Below are positions 1 to 6,802 of a stretch of 12,879 nucleotides of DNA, one piece after another. Numbering within the stretch: position 1 is the first letter of the stretch; every line of letters starts with the position of its first letter. Source of the DNA: Gammaproteobacteria bacterium (GTDB lineage: Bacteria > Pseudomonadota > Gammaproteobacteria > Steroidobacterales > Steroidobacteraceae); contig DAIDKA010000062.1 of the NCBI GenBank assembly GCA_027451085.1, positions 1-12,879 on the forward strand. The letters run 5' to 3'. The translations under genes and the position numbers were made by a program. The notes under the pieces were generated by a model that was given only the letters and a program-made list of their open reading frames with translations, had not been told where the DNA came from and searched no databases.

Positions 1-1
1 C

Positions 2-106
2 CGGCGCCCCATCTACTCAGGCAGCGTGGCGCAGTGGCGCCACTACGAACGCGAACTCGCGCCCGTGGCCCAACGGCTTCGTACAGCAGGTATCACATGG
101 GACTGA
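2..106 (+). CDS. C-terminal tail of a probable TPR-type sulfotransferase (partial)
   Basis: An open frame enters from the left edge (first full codon at base 2) and gives 34 residues before a TGA at 104-106. It begins RRPIYSGSVAQWRHYERELA. The pattern 'R-P-I-Y-x-x-S-V-x-x-W-R-x-Y-x-x-x-L-x-P' is the usual extreme C-terminus of proteobacterial sulfotransferases, often fused to TPR repeats, which move a sulfuryl group from PAPS. That assignment rests on remembered family resemblance of a short tail. The catalytic part lies outside the window, so function cannot be tested here. The stop codon lies 10 bases inside the next gene, a 97-106 overlap that suggests one transcript and translational coupling with the desaturase. 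It could also be another nucleotide-binding family with a similar tail. Confidence 0.6.
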   Translation, partial: RRPIYSGSVAQWRHYERELAPVAQRLRTAGITWD

Positions 107-1107
107 AAACCAGGACCTTCCGTGACCGCAAAACCGCGATCCTCAATGCCACGGTCATGATTGCGACGCTGGGCGGCTGGATCGCCTCCTTTGGACTGAT
201 GGCCGCATCCCCTGTGCTCCTGAACATCGTGGGAGTTGTCCTGTGCGCCCAGTGCATGATCTGGGCGGCCTACCTGATCCACGAAGCAGCGCACCAGTCA
301 CTGCTGGCGGAGCGCCATCTGAACCGTTGGGCCGGGGAAACCGCCGGCTTCATTGCCGGCTCTTCCTATGCGTCATTCGAGCGTATACGGCAGATGCATA
401 TCCGCCACCACGTGGACCGGGCGGACCTGGTGTGTTTCGACTTCCATGCCTTCATCCGCGGCCGGCCGCTGCTGCGGCGGGTGCTGCAGGTTCTGGAATG
501 GGCCTACATTCCGGGCACCGAAGCGCTGATGCACCTGCAGGTCATCTGGCGGCCGCTGTTCGTGCGTTCGCAGCGGCAGCACCTGCCCCGGGCCATGACC
601 ATGCTGGTACTGCGGCTGGGCCTGCTCATCCTGCTCGGCCTGTGGTCCCTCAAGGCGCTGCTGCTGTACTTCGTGGCCTATGCACTGCTGCTGCACACCC
701 TCAATTTCTTCGACTGCTTTCACCACAGCTTCGAGAGCTACGTGGTCGAGGCCGGCGAGCCCATTGCCCTGAACGGCCGCGACCGGACTTATGAACAGGC
801 GAACACCTACACCAACCTGGTATCCCGGCGCTGGCCCTGGATGAACGTCTTCATCCTGAACTTCGCCTACCACAACGCCCATCACCACCGCGCATCGGTG
901 TCCTGGCACAAGCTGCCGTCACTGCACCGCGAGACGTTCGGGAACAACAGCCTGCAGGTGCTGCCGACACGCGATTTACTGGCCAGCTGGCATCGCAACC
1001 GCGTGCGGCGGGTGACGTCGGAAGACTACGGCGCCCCTGTGGAGGGGCGCTCAGCGGCCGAAGACTTCATCGGGGCCCATGGTGTCTCGTTCCTGACGGT
1101 GATTTAG
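97..1107 (+). CDS. membrane fatty-acid desaturase family protein
   Basis: A 336-residue integral membrane protein of the fatty-acid desaturase superfamily, which uses a di-iron centre held by histidines to put double bonds or hydroxyls into acyl or related lipid chains at the inner membrane. All three histidine boxes are visible: H62-E-A-A-H66 just after a hydrophobic hairpin (about 17-60), H101-I-R-H104-H105, and H259-N-A-H262-H263. A second hydrophobic block lies at about 166-205, giving the expected four-helix layout. The motif 'QANTYTN' (234-240) ahead of box 3 is also typical. ATG at 97 is chosen over an in-frame GTG at 34 because the extra 21 residues are Arg-rich and overlap the sulfotransferase tail, and because AGCAGG (85-90) sits 6 bases before the ATG. 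The substrate is unknown: phospholipid acyl chain, carotenoid and other lipids are all possible. The neighbouring sulfotransferase tail hints at a modified lipid, which is inference. Confidence 0.88.
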   Translation: MGLKTRTFRDRKTAILNATVMIATLGGWIASFGLMAASPVLLNIVGVVLCAQCMIWAAYLIHEAAHQSLLAERHLNRWAGETAGFIAGSSYASFERIRQMHIRHHVDRADLVCFDFHAFIRGRPLLRRVLQVLEWAYIPGTEALMHLQVIWRPLFVRSQRQHLPRAMTMLVLRLGLLILLGLWSLKALLLYFVAYALLLHTLNFFDCFHHSFESYVVEAGEPIALNGRDRTYEQANTYTNLVSRRWPWMNVFILNFAYHNAHHHRASVSWHKLPSLHRETFGNNSLQVLPTRDLLASWHRNRVRRVTSEDYGAPVEGRSAAEDFIGAHGVSFLTVI

Positions 1108-1112
1108 CGAGG

Positions 1113-1126
1113 GTGACTGGCGTCAC
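1113..1126. terminator. small hairpin between convergent genes (weak terminator candidate)
   Basis: GTGAC-TGGC-GTCAC forms a perfect 5-bp stem with a 4-base loop exactly where the desaturase (ending 1107) and the TonB receptor (ending 1123) meet. There is no T-run on either side, so at best it is a weak bidirectional stop signal. It may be chance. Confidence 0.2.
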
Positions 1127-3570
1127 AGCGTCAGCTTCACGCCCGCAACGATCTGGAACGGCGCTGCCGGGCTCTGGAACTGGGGCGCAACCCCGACGCC
1201 ATTCTCCGGCACACCGGGCGCATTCACGCCGGTCGGATCACCGAGGACCCCCCAGGTCGAATACTGGCGGTCCAGCAGGTTGTTGATCTGGGCGAAGACC
1301 GCCAGGTGCGGCAGCGCCTGCCAGCTGGTGTGCAGGCCGACCACCATGTAGCCGGGAAGGGTCGGCAGGTGGTTGGCTTCGTCGCCGACGTAGTAGGAAC
1401 TGCTGACCGCGGTCAACGTTGCTCCCACCGACCACGTCGGCAGTATATTGAAGTCCGCGCCCAGCTTGACGCGGTTCTGCGGGATGCCGGGCAGATGGTT
1501 GCCGGGCGCGATGTCGAGGTTGCCGTAGGCATCCAGGTACCGGGCCGGATACCACGGTGATGCCGACGGCTCTGAGAACGCCGACTGGAACGTCGCCTGC
1601 ACCAGGCTGTAGCTGACGTAGGCCGACCAGCGCCTGACGCGGTACTTCAGCCCGGCCTCGATGCCCTGCCGGCGGGTGTCACCGATGTTCGCGGAATACC
1701 CCTGGTAGATGGAGGTGGCAATGGTGTAGATGTCATTGTGCAGGCCGGTCCGGAATGCACTCAGGTTCCAGGTAAGCGCGTCGTCAGCGGTCAGCAGGGC
1801 TTTGACGTTTCCACGCAGGCCGGCCTCGTATGTCTGGGAGATCACCTGCCGCAGGTCAGGCGGATCGCTGGCCAGGCTGGCGGGCAGCAGGCAGGGTTGC
1901 AGCGGATTTGAGCACTCGATTTCGCTGGCTGTCGGCGTACGCGTGTTGGTGGACCAGCCGCCATAGGCAGTCACCGCCGGAGTGATCGCATACGTGGCGC
2001 CAACCGCCGGATTGAAGTGCGCGAAACGGTTCCAGCCGTTGAGGTCAGTACCCAGCTGGTCGTACAGGTCGATGTGCGTGAGGTTGTAACGGCCGCTGGC
2101 GGTCACCGTCAGGTCCTTCGTGACGCTGTAGGCATCGGTCACGAATCCACTGAGGGTCTGGACCACGGAATCCACGCTCACGGGCACCGCGGATGCGACG
2201 CCATCGCTGGCATCCGCGGCAGCCTCTGTGGTGTCAACGTAGAGGCTCGAGGGTTCCACCACCAGCTGTGAGTTGACCAGACCGATCTGCGAGCCGGTGT
2301 AGTAACTGGTCGCAGAATGATCGAGCGTGGTGCCCAGGCTGAACTGATTCTCGTGGCCGAAGATCGTGTTGTCGCTCGACAGCTGCAGGGCGATGCCACG
2401 GCTCCAGGCGTTGATGAACTCGTAGTTGTTCTGACCGATGGCCAGTGCGCCACCCTGGGAGATGTCCGGTAGCGCCTGTCCCGCGGCGTTCACAAGCGGC
2501 GTGGCGCCGTCGCCCTGGCACAGGTATCCATCGCTGCCGCCGCCGGGGTTGGCACAATACGTGTAGCTGGTGGTGTTGCCGTTGGCGACACTCTGGGTGT
2601 AGGCGCGGTAATAGGCCACGCCCTGCGCGGACCAGTGATGTCCCAGGTCCAGCGTGCCGGTGAGCGTGAAGAAATTCAGGTGGTTGGCGTTCTGCTGCGG
2701 GCCGGTGAACACCAGCGAACGGGCGATGGCCAGCTCCTGCACCGGCGCGGAACCCTGGCCGTCCATGATGTTGTCGGCATGGGTGTAATCCAGCTCCAGG
2801 CTGGCGTCATCACGGTGCCAGCTGGCGGCTGCATACAGGGAACGGATCCTGTCGGTCGAAAAATCCCGCCAGCCGTCTGAATCGAAGCTCCTGGCCGCAA
2901 CATAAAAGCCGAAGTTCCCGGAGCTGGTGCCGAACTGTGCAACCGTCGAACGCTGGCCGAAGGAGCCGCCGGACAGTTCGAGATCAGCGCCGTGGTAGTC
3001 GAACCCGTTCTTCATGCTGACGGAAATCGCTCCGCCCAGTGCATTCTGGCCGTACAGCGGGTTGGAGCTCACCAGCTCCACCTGGTTGATGGCGACGTCT
3101 GGGATCAGGTCCCAATTGACTGTATCGCCGAAGGCCTCGTTGATGCGCACGCCGTTCTGGTACACCGCCAGGCCCTGGGGCGTGCCCAGCACCGGGGAGG
3201 CCTCGAAGCCGCGATACAGGATGTCGGCCTGGAACGGATCATCGAGGTCGTCGTTGATGTTGATGCTGCCGAGACTGGAGTCCAGCGCCCCTGTCAGGCT
3301 CGGCACGCCCGGCCGGTTCACATCGGCGGAGGTCAGCACCTGGACGTTTCCCGGCACATGGTCGATATCGACCGACGCACCAGGCAGCGGCGTCCGCGCC
3401 GCCGCAATTACGACCTGTTCCATATCGGTGGCACCGTCCGGCTGGCCCGCCGGAGCATCCGCGGTATCCGCCGCCTGCGCACCCATCATGGCCGACATCG
3501 CCGCCAGTGCCAGACCCAGCGTCCAGGGACGGCTGGCAATCCGTCTGACATGCATCGCGACCAACGGCAT
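1123..3570 (-). CDS. TonB-dependent outer-membrane receptor
   Basis: An 815-residue TonB-dependent receptor: a 22-strand outer-membrane barrel plugged by an N-terminal domain, importing scarce or large ligands with energy from TonB-ExbBD. Residues 1-33 are a signal peptide ending AQA. A TonB-box-like stretch 'EQVVIAA' is at 51-57. The plug runs about 66-190, with 'ILYRGFE' (117-123), 'GVRINEAFGDTVNW' (140-153) and 'NPLYGQNALGGAISV' (170-184) as hallmarks. The rest is barrel. Cys pairs in two probable surface loops (YC...LC near 340 and EC-SNPLQP-C near 555) could form disulfides. Length is normal. The last residue is Leu, not the usual aromatic. ATG 3570 is supported by GAGGGGAG (3576-3583) five bases upstream. 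It is divergent from the histidine kinase across 167 bp. The ligand cannot be read from sequence: ferric complex, cofactor, lanthanide chelate or polysaccharide fragment are all open. Confidence 0.93.
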   Translation of the reverse strand: MPLVAMHVRRIASRPWTLGLALAAMSAMMGAQAADTADAPAGQPDGATDMEQVVIAAARTPLPGASVDIDHVPGNVQVLTSADVNRPGVPSLTGALDSSLGSININDDLDDPFQADILYRGFEASPVLGTPQGLAVYQNGVRINEAFGDTVNWDLIPDVAINQVELVSSNPLYGQNALGGAISVSMKNGFDYHGADLELSGGSFGQRSTVAQFGTSSGNFGFYVAARSFDSDGWRDFSTDRIRSLYAAASWHRDDASLELDYTHADNIMDGQGSAPVQELAIARSLVFTGPQQNANHLNFFTLTGTLDLGHHWSAQGVAYYRAYTQSVANGNTTSYTYCANPGGGSDGYLCQGDGATPLVNAAGQALPDISQGGALAIGQNNYEFINAWSRGIALQLSSDNTIFGHENQFSLGTTLDHSATSYYTGSQIGLVNSQLVVEPSSLYVDTTEAAADASDGVASAVPVSVDSVVQTLSGFVTDAYSVTKDLTVTASGRYNLTHIDLYDQLGTDLNGWNRFAHFNPAVGATYAITPAVTAYGGWSTNTRTPTASEIECSNPLQPCLLPASLASDPPDLRQVISQTYEAGLRGNVKALLTADDALTWNLSAFRTGLHNDIYTIATSIYQGYSANIGDTRRQGIEAGLKYRVRRWSAYVSYSLVQATFQSAFSEPSASPWYPARYLDAYGNLDIAPGNHLPGIPQNRVKLGADFNILPTWSVGATLTAVSSSYYVGDEANHLPTLPGYMVVGLHTSWQALPHLAVFAQINNLLDRQYSTWGVLGDPTGVNAPGVPENGVGVAPQFQSPAAPFQIVAGVKLTL

Positions 3571-3583
3571 CCGGACTCCCCTC

Positions 3584-3619
3584 GCACATTCAACAGGCGG
3601 CGAAGATTACGCAATGTGC
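3584..3619. promoter_or_regulatory. inverted repeat GCACATT...AATGTGC in receptor leader
   Basis: GCACATT (3584-3590) and AATGTGC (3613-3619) are perfect 7-bp inverted arms 22 bases apart, directly upstream of the receptor's ribosome-binding site. In the receptor mRNA this could fold into a leader hairpin just before the Shine-Dalgarno; as DNA it could be a split operator. Function is inferred from position only. Confidence 0.3.
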
Positions 3620-3631
3620 CACCTCCAGCGC

Positions 3632-3648
3632 TCGGGAAATGCTCCCGA
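3632..3648. promoter_or_regulatory. 17-bp dyad TCGGGA-N5-TCCCGA in the divergent promoter region
   Basis: TCGGGA, a 5-base spacer AATGC, and TCCCGA form a perfect dyad in the middle of the 167-bp gap between the receptor (-) and the kinase/regulator pair (+). Its place and symmetry fit an operator for a dimeric regulator, for example the adjacent LuxR-type response regulator acting on both promoters. No convincing -35/-10 pair or sigma-54 element was found in the gap. Confidence 0.35.
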
Positions 3649-3737
3649 AATCACCTGCACCGCCCGGCCCCTGGTGTGAACAGGCTTTTGCCGGCGTGTG
3701 GTACAAGGGCAGTCCGACCAGCCCCGGCATCGCACGT

Positions 3738-4727
3738 ATGGAAGCCTCACCGCAGACCCCACGCGAACCCCGACACCGCACTCTCCGCGACCTCGCCTGG
3801 GTCGCGGCGGGTACGCTGCTGTGCGCCTGCCTCGCGGTCCGCTTCGAGTGGAGCGAGCATGTCTTCGCCTGGACCCGTCGCGAGGAGTCTTTCCAGCTCG
3901 ACGAGATCACTTTCGTGCTGCTGTCACTGGCCATCGGCCTCGCCTGGTTCGCGGCCCGGCGCTGGCGCGAAGCCCGGCGTGAGCTTCAGGCCCGGCTGGT
4001 CGTCCAGGCCCGCCTGGCCGGGCTGCTTGCAGAACAGCAGCGGCTGGGCCGCCAGTTCGTCGAGCTGCAGGAGGGGGAACGCAAGCGACTGTCGCGCGAG
4101 CTGCATGATGAACTCGGCCAGTTCATCAACGCCATCAAGCTGGACGCCGTCGCGGTCCGCGCCGCGCTGGACCAGCTACCGCAGGGCGGCGCGGGCGCGG
4201 CACACTGCGTCCACTCGATCATCGCCAACACCGACCTGGTGCATGCCAGCGTGGCCCGGCTGGTGCGCGAGCTGCGTCCGGTGGGGCTGGACGAACTGGG
4301 CCTGGCCGCGGCGATCGAGCACTGCGTCGACACCTGGCGCCCACGCCTGGCGCCCACGCAGCTGGCGCTGCAGGTGGATGCCCGTATCGACGGCCTGGAT
4401 GAGGCGCGCACCCTGGCGCTGTACCGCACCGTGCAGGAGGCGCTGACCAACTGCGCGCGCCACTCGCACGCGGATCACATCAGCGTGGACATCGGCTGGC
4501 AGGAAACGGCAGGGCCCGCGGCGTTCGTACGTATCGAGGACAACGGCGCAGGCTGCGACCTGCAGCGGCGGACCGGCGGCCTGGGACTTGCGGGGATGCG
4601 TGAACGCCTCGTGGCCCTGGGCGGCACGCTCTTGATCGAGAGCGCCCAGGGCGCGGGTTTCAAACTGTTCGGACAGCTGCCCGCAGGCCCCGGATCCGAG
4701 GAACGCCGGCCGCGGAACGCGCCATGA
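3738..4727 (+). CDS. NarL-type sensor histidine kinase (HisKA_3), two TM helices
   Basis: A 329-residue inner-membrane sensor kinase. Two hydrophobic helices (about 18-36 and 57-74) are separated by only about 20 residues (RFEWSEHVFAWTRR...), so there is no real periplasmic sensor domain. A coiled linker (75-110) leads to the HisKA_3 dimerisation helix with the phospho-accepting H123 in 'SRELHDELGQ'. The ATPase half has the N box 'QEALTNCARH' (N238), the G1 box 'EDNGAG' (D268) and the G2 box 'GGLGLAGMRER' (280-290). All catalytic motifs look intact. ATG 3738 is chosen because the coding pattern begins there; no good ribosome-binding site precedes it, and in-frame GTG 3696 or ATG 3639 would only add a non-conserved Pro/Gly-rich leader, so the start is uncertain. 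Its stop overlaps the response regulator start (ATGA), so the two form one operon. The signal may be membrane state, or a partner protein may supply sensing. Confidence 0.9.
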   Translation: MEASPQTPREPRHRTLRDLAWVAAGTLLCACLAVRFEWSEHVFAWTRREESFQLDEITFVLLSLAIGLAWFAARRWREARRELQARLVVQARLAGLLAEQQRLGRQFVELQEGERKRLSRELHDELGQFINAIKLDAVAVRAALDQLPQGGAGAAHCVHSIIANTDLVHASVARLVRELRPVGLDELGLAAAIEHCVDTWRPRLAPTQLALQVDARIDGLDEARTLALYRTVQEALTNCARHSHADHISVDIGWQETAGPAAFVRIEDNGAGCDLQRRTGGLGLAGMRERLVALGGTLLIESAQGAGFKLFGQLPAGPGSEERRPRNAP

Positions 4728-5362
4728 ACCAGAGCATCAGAATCCTGCTGGTGGACGATCATCCGGTGGTGCGCACCGGATACCGGCACCTGCTGCAGAT
4801 GGACCCGGCGCTCGAAGTGGTGGCGGAAGCCAGTGATGCGGCCTCCGCCTACGAGGCCTTCCGCACCCTGGAGCCCGACGTCGTGGTCATGGACATCTCC
4901 CTGCCCGGCGTCAGCGGCATCGAGGTCATGAAGCGCATGCGCGCCGCGAAGCCCCAGGCGCGGGTGCTGATCTTCAGCATGCACGACGAGGCCATCTTCG
5001 TCGCCCGCGCACACCAGGCCGGCGCCGCGGGTTTCTTGAGCAAGTCGAGCGCCCCGGAGCGGCTGCTGGAGGCGGTACACGCCATCGCGCGTGAGGGCCG
5101 TTATGCAGGCGGACCACCGCCACAGCGCACAGCAACCGCGGACGGCGGTTCAGCCGCCGCCCTGCTGAACGACCTTTCTCACCGCGAGGCCGAGGCCTTC
5201 CGCCTGTGGGCCCGGGGCCTGGGCGCGGAAGCCATCGGCGCGCAGCTCGGGGTCAGTGGCAAGACCGTCTCGAACTACCTGTCACTGGTGCGCCACAAAC
5301 TCGGCTCACAGAACGACGTGCACCTGATGCGCCTGGCCGAACGCATCTGGTCCGCGGACTGA
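4724..5362 (+). CDS. LuxR/NarL-family response regulator
   Basis: A 212-residue DNA-binding response regulator, the cognate partner of the kinase just upstream (4-base ATGA overlap). The receiver domain (1-122) has the acidic pair D11-D12 in 'LLVDDHPVV', phospho-acceptor D57 in 'VVVMDISLPG', switch Ser85 in 'IFSMHDE' and Lys107 in 'FLSKSS'. A Pro/Thr/Ala-rich linker (about 130-146) joins it to a GerE/LuxR helix-turn-helix (about 149-205: 'LSHREAEAFRLWARG', then 'GVSGKTVSNYLSLVRHKLG'). The complete set of receiver residues implies normal phospho-activation. Likely targets are the divergent TonB receptor and its own operon, through the dyad at 3632-3648, and possibly the PQQ dehydrogenase downstream; such pairs control quinoprotein alcohol dehydrogenases in pseudomonads, but here the link is only an inference. 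It converges with the cupin, leaving 8 bases between the two stops. Confidence 0.94.
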   Translation: MNQSIRILLVDDHPVVRTGYRHLLQMDPALEVVAEASDAASAYEAFRTLEPDVVVMDISLPGVSGIEVMKRMRAAKPQARVLIFSMHDEAIFVARAHQAGAAGFLSKSSAPERLLEAVHAIAREGRYAGGPPPQRTATADGGSAAALLNDLSHREAEAFRLWARGLGAEAIGAQLGVSGKTVSNYLSLVRHKLGSQNDVHLMRLAERIWSAD

Positions 5363-5370
5363 TTCATGGA

Positions 5371-5730
5371 TCAGGCGCCGGCCTCGTAGATCACGAAGCG
5401 CTTGCGGGTGGGCTCCACGACCTCCCAGGTGCCGGCGAAGCCCCGCGGGATCACGAACTCGTCCCCCGGACGCACGGTCACGGCGATGCCCTGTTCGTCG
5501 GTGATCACGCTCACCCCGTCGAGCATCCGGCAGTACTCTTCCTCCGTATAGGCGATGCGCCACTTGCCCACTTCGCTGGCCCACAGTCCGGCGCAGTACT
5601 TTCCCGACGGGTCCGTGTACTGCACCCACGCGGTCTATTTCGGATTGCCCTCGATCAGCTTTTCCGCGGCGAGGTAGTAGTCCTCGCCGCTGCCGGATTC
5701 ACCAAGCCTGTGGACGGCGGCCATGCTCAT
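5371..5730 (-). pseudogene. small cupin (Cupin_3/DUF861-like) gene interrupted by an amber codon
   Basis: A 120-codon frame from ATG 5730 to TGA 5371-5373 is clean except for TAG at codon 32 (5635-5637). Residues after the stop (TAWVQYTDPSGKYCAGLW..., then 'YTEEEYCRMLDG' 61-72, 'RPGDEFVIPRGF' 87-98, 'TWEVVEP' 101-107) form a small single-domain cupin of the DUF861 type. Residues before the stop read as the family's N-terminal lead ('EKLIEGNPK'). From memory of relatives ('GNPxQTxW'), codon 32 should be Gln, so CAG->TAG is a one-base change. The start lies 4 bases after the stop of the upstream gene, with AAGGAG (5741-5746) 10 bases away, which argues the full frame was once translated. A restart at GTG 5625 would give an 84-residue remnant that keeps most of the barrel. 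The domain often binds a metal, but its ligand and role are unknown. It is probably a recent pseudogene; a base-call error or amber readthrough is possible. Confidence 0.72.
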
Positions 5731-5734
5731 GCGC

Positions 5735-6751
5735 TCAGTACTCCTTGAAGCCATCCTTGCGCGCCGCCGGGCTCGGCAGGTGTACTCCCGTGCTCCAACC
5801 CGGCCGCATGCCATAGGGGACCGACAGCAGCACGGCCTCCACCTGGCTGATCTTCCCGTCAGCGTTCACCTGGAAGATTTCCTGCGCATCCCAGGTCCAC
5901 GGCCCGGTGTTCTTCACGGTCTGGGTGCGGCCGTCCCTGAGCTTGTAGCTGCGCACCGTGGCATCGTGATCCAGGAAGATGCCCGCGTACACCAGGCCCC
6001 GCTCCACGTCCACGGCCAGGATGCGGCGGTTACGCATGCGCGTATCCTCATGGTAGAAGCCAAGCTCGAAGGCCTGCGCGCAGGAATAATTCATCGAGTT
6101 GGCGGTCCTGCCCGGCGCCAGCGGCACATTGGTCGTCGCCGTCAGGTTCTCCAGGCGGTGACAGTCGGGGGCAAACAGCGGCGGTTTGTCGCCGCTGTTG
6201 TTCTCGATGCCGGTGAAATAGGTGTTCACGATGGCCGCCAGTTGTTCCCGGCTGCGGCGCTTGCCCGTCGGCAGGCTCGTGAGGAACTGCGGCCTGGGTG
6301 AACCATCCAGTGGATCCTGGCCCTTGGGCAGGCCGAAGGGTGATCCGCCCAGAGTGCTGCTCAGGCGGCCGACGACGCTCTCGATCTGCGTGATCTTCCC
6401 GTGCTCGACTTTCAGCCGCGTGCCCACCAGCACCGGCGCGCCATTCTCCTGTGCCTTGGCGAAGAAGCCGATGGCGTGTCCCTGCGGGTCCGCGACATAC
6501 AGGCGGTAGCTGCCCACCTTGTCCACGGTGCGCCACAGCCCGTCCGGCAGCCTCAGTTCCACACCGTTCTCGGTGTAGCGCGCATCGCGGGCCAGAGGCG
6601 CCTTGCCGGGGTCATGCGCCAGCATGGCGGACAGATAGGTTTCCGCGACGCCCTGCAGGCAGGCGCGGTCACACTGCGCTGCGGTCACCGGCGCCAGCGC
6701 CGGACCCAGCATCGCAGCGACGCAAAGCGCTGCGGACAAACGCACTCCCAT
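5735..6751 (-). CDS. exported protein with two NTF2-like halves (DUF8021-like)
   Basis: A 338-residue secreted or periplasmic protein of unknown function. Residues 1-25 are a signal peptide (hydrophobic 5-23, end 'VTAA'); the Cys27 that follows does not fit a lipobox. The mature part appears to be two related SnoaL/NTF2-like units: 'ETYLSAMLAHDPGKAPLARD' then 'RYTEN' (37-62), and 'NTYFTGIENNSGDKPPLFAP' then 'HRLEN' (176-202). Both place Pro-Leu and Glu-Asn at matching points and end in a 'GKI(T/S)Q(I/V)E' strand (118-124 and 299-305). I recognise this as the kind of protein labelled DUF8021; no reaction is established. Four Cys (27, 31, 197, 224) could form disulfides. It is flanked by ppc (51 bases upstream) and the broken cupin (4 bases downstream), all on the same strand. 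NTF2-like folds bind small hydrophobic ligands or act as isomerases and dehydratases, so a binding or lyase role is only a guess. Confidence 0.82.
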   Translation of the reverse strand: MGVRLSAALCVAAMLGPALAPVTAAQCDRACLQGVAETYLSAMLAHDPGKAPLARDARYTENGVELRLPDGLWRTVDKVGSYRLYVADPQGHAIGFFAKAQENGAPVLVGTRLKVEHGKITQIESVVGRLSSTLGGSPFGLPKGQDPLDGSPRPQFLTSLPTGKRRSREQLAAIVNTYFTGIENNSGDKPPLFAPDCHRLENLTATTNVPLAPGRTANSMNYSCAQAFELGFYHEDTRMRNRRILAVDVERGLVYAGIFLDHDATVRSYKLRDGRTQTVKNTGPWTWDAQEIFQVNADGKISQVEAVLLSVPYGMRPGWSTGVHLPSPAARKDGFKEY

Positions 6752-6756
6752 CACCC

Positions 6757-6763
6757 CCTCCTT
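6757..6763 (-). promoter_or_regulatory. strong Shine-Dalgarno AAGGAGG deciding the DUF8021-like start
   Basis: AAGGAGG on the minus strand lies 5 bases before ATG 6751 but only 2 bases before the in-frame GTG 6754. This favours the ATG. It is the strongest ribosome-binding site in the window and suggests high translation independent of ppc. Confidence 0.7.
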
Positions 6764-6802
6764 CGACCGCTTGCGGCGGCGCCATGGGGCTATCTTATGC
6801 TC

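Noticed and set aside
34..96. GTG 34 as the desaturase start
   Set aside because: The 21 added residues are Arg-rich and fall within the upstream sulfotransferase-like frame; ATG 97 has a well-spaced AGCAGG.
3611..3621. Sigma-54-like element TGGCAC...TTGC on the minus strand upstream of the TonB receptor
   Set aside because: TGGCAC is followed at once by ATTGC, so the GG-to-GC spacing is about 4 bases too short for a sigma-54 -24/-12 promoter.
3639..3737. ATG 3639 or GTG 3696 as the kinase start
   Set aside because: The added residues are Pro/Gly-rich and not typical of the family, and ATG 3639 lies inside the TCGGGA/TCCCGA dyad. Kept only as alternatives.
2992..4446. A 484-codon plus-strand open frame antisense to the receptor and running into the kinase
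   Set aside because: It lies opposite a clear receptor gene and out of frame with a clear kinase, is very rich in Arg, Ser and Pro, and shows no domain; long shadow frames are expected in GC-rich DNA.
5371..5625. The 84-residue cupin remnant as the true full-length gene
   Set aside because: It would begin at a GTG with no ribosome-binding site, and the 34 codons upstream read as the family's N-terminal lead with a coupled start.
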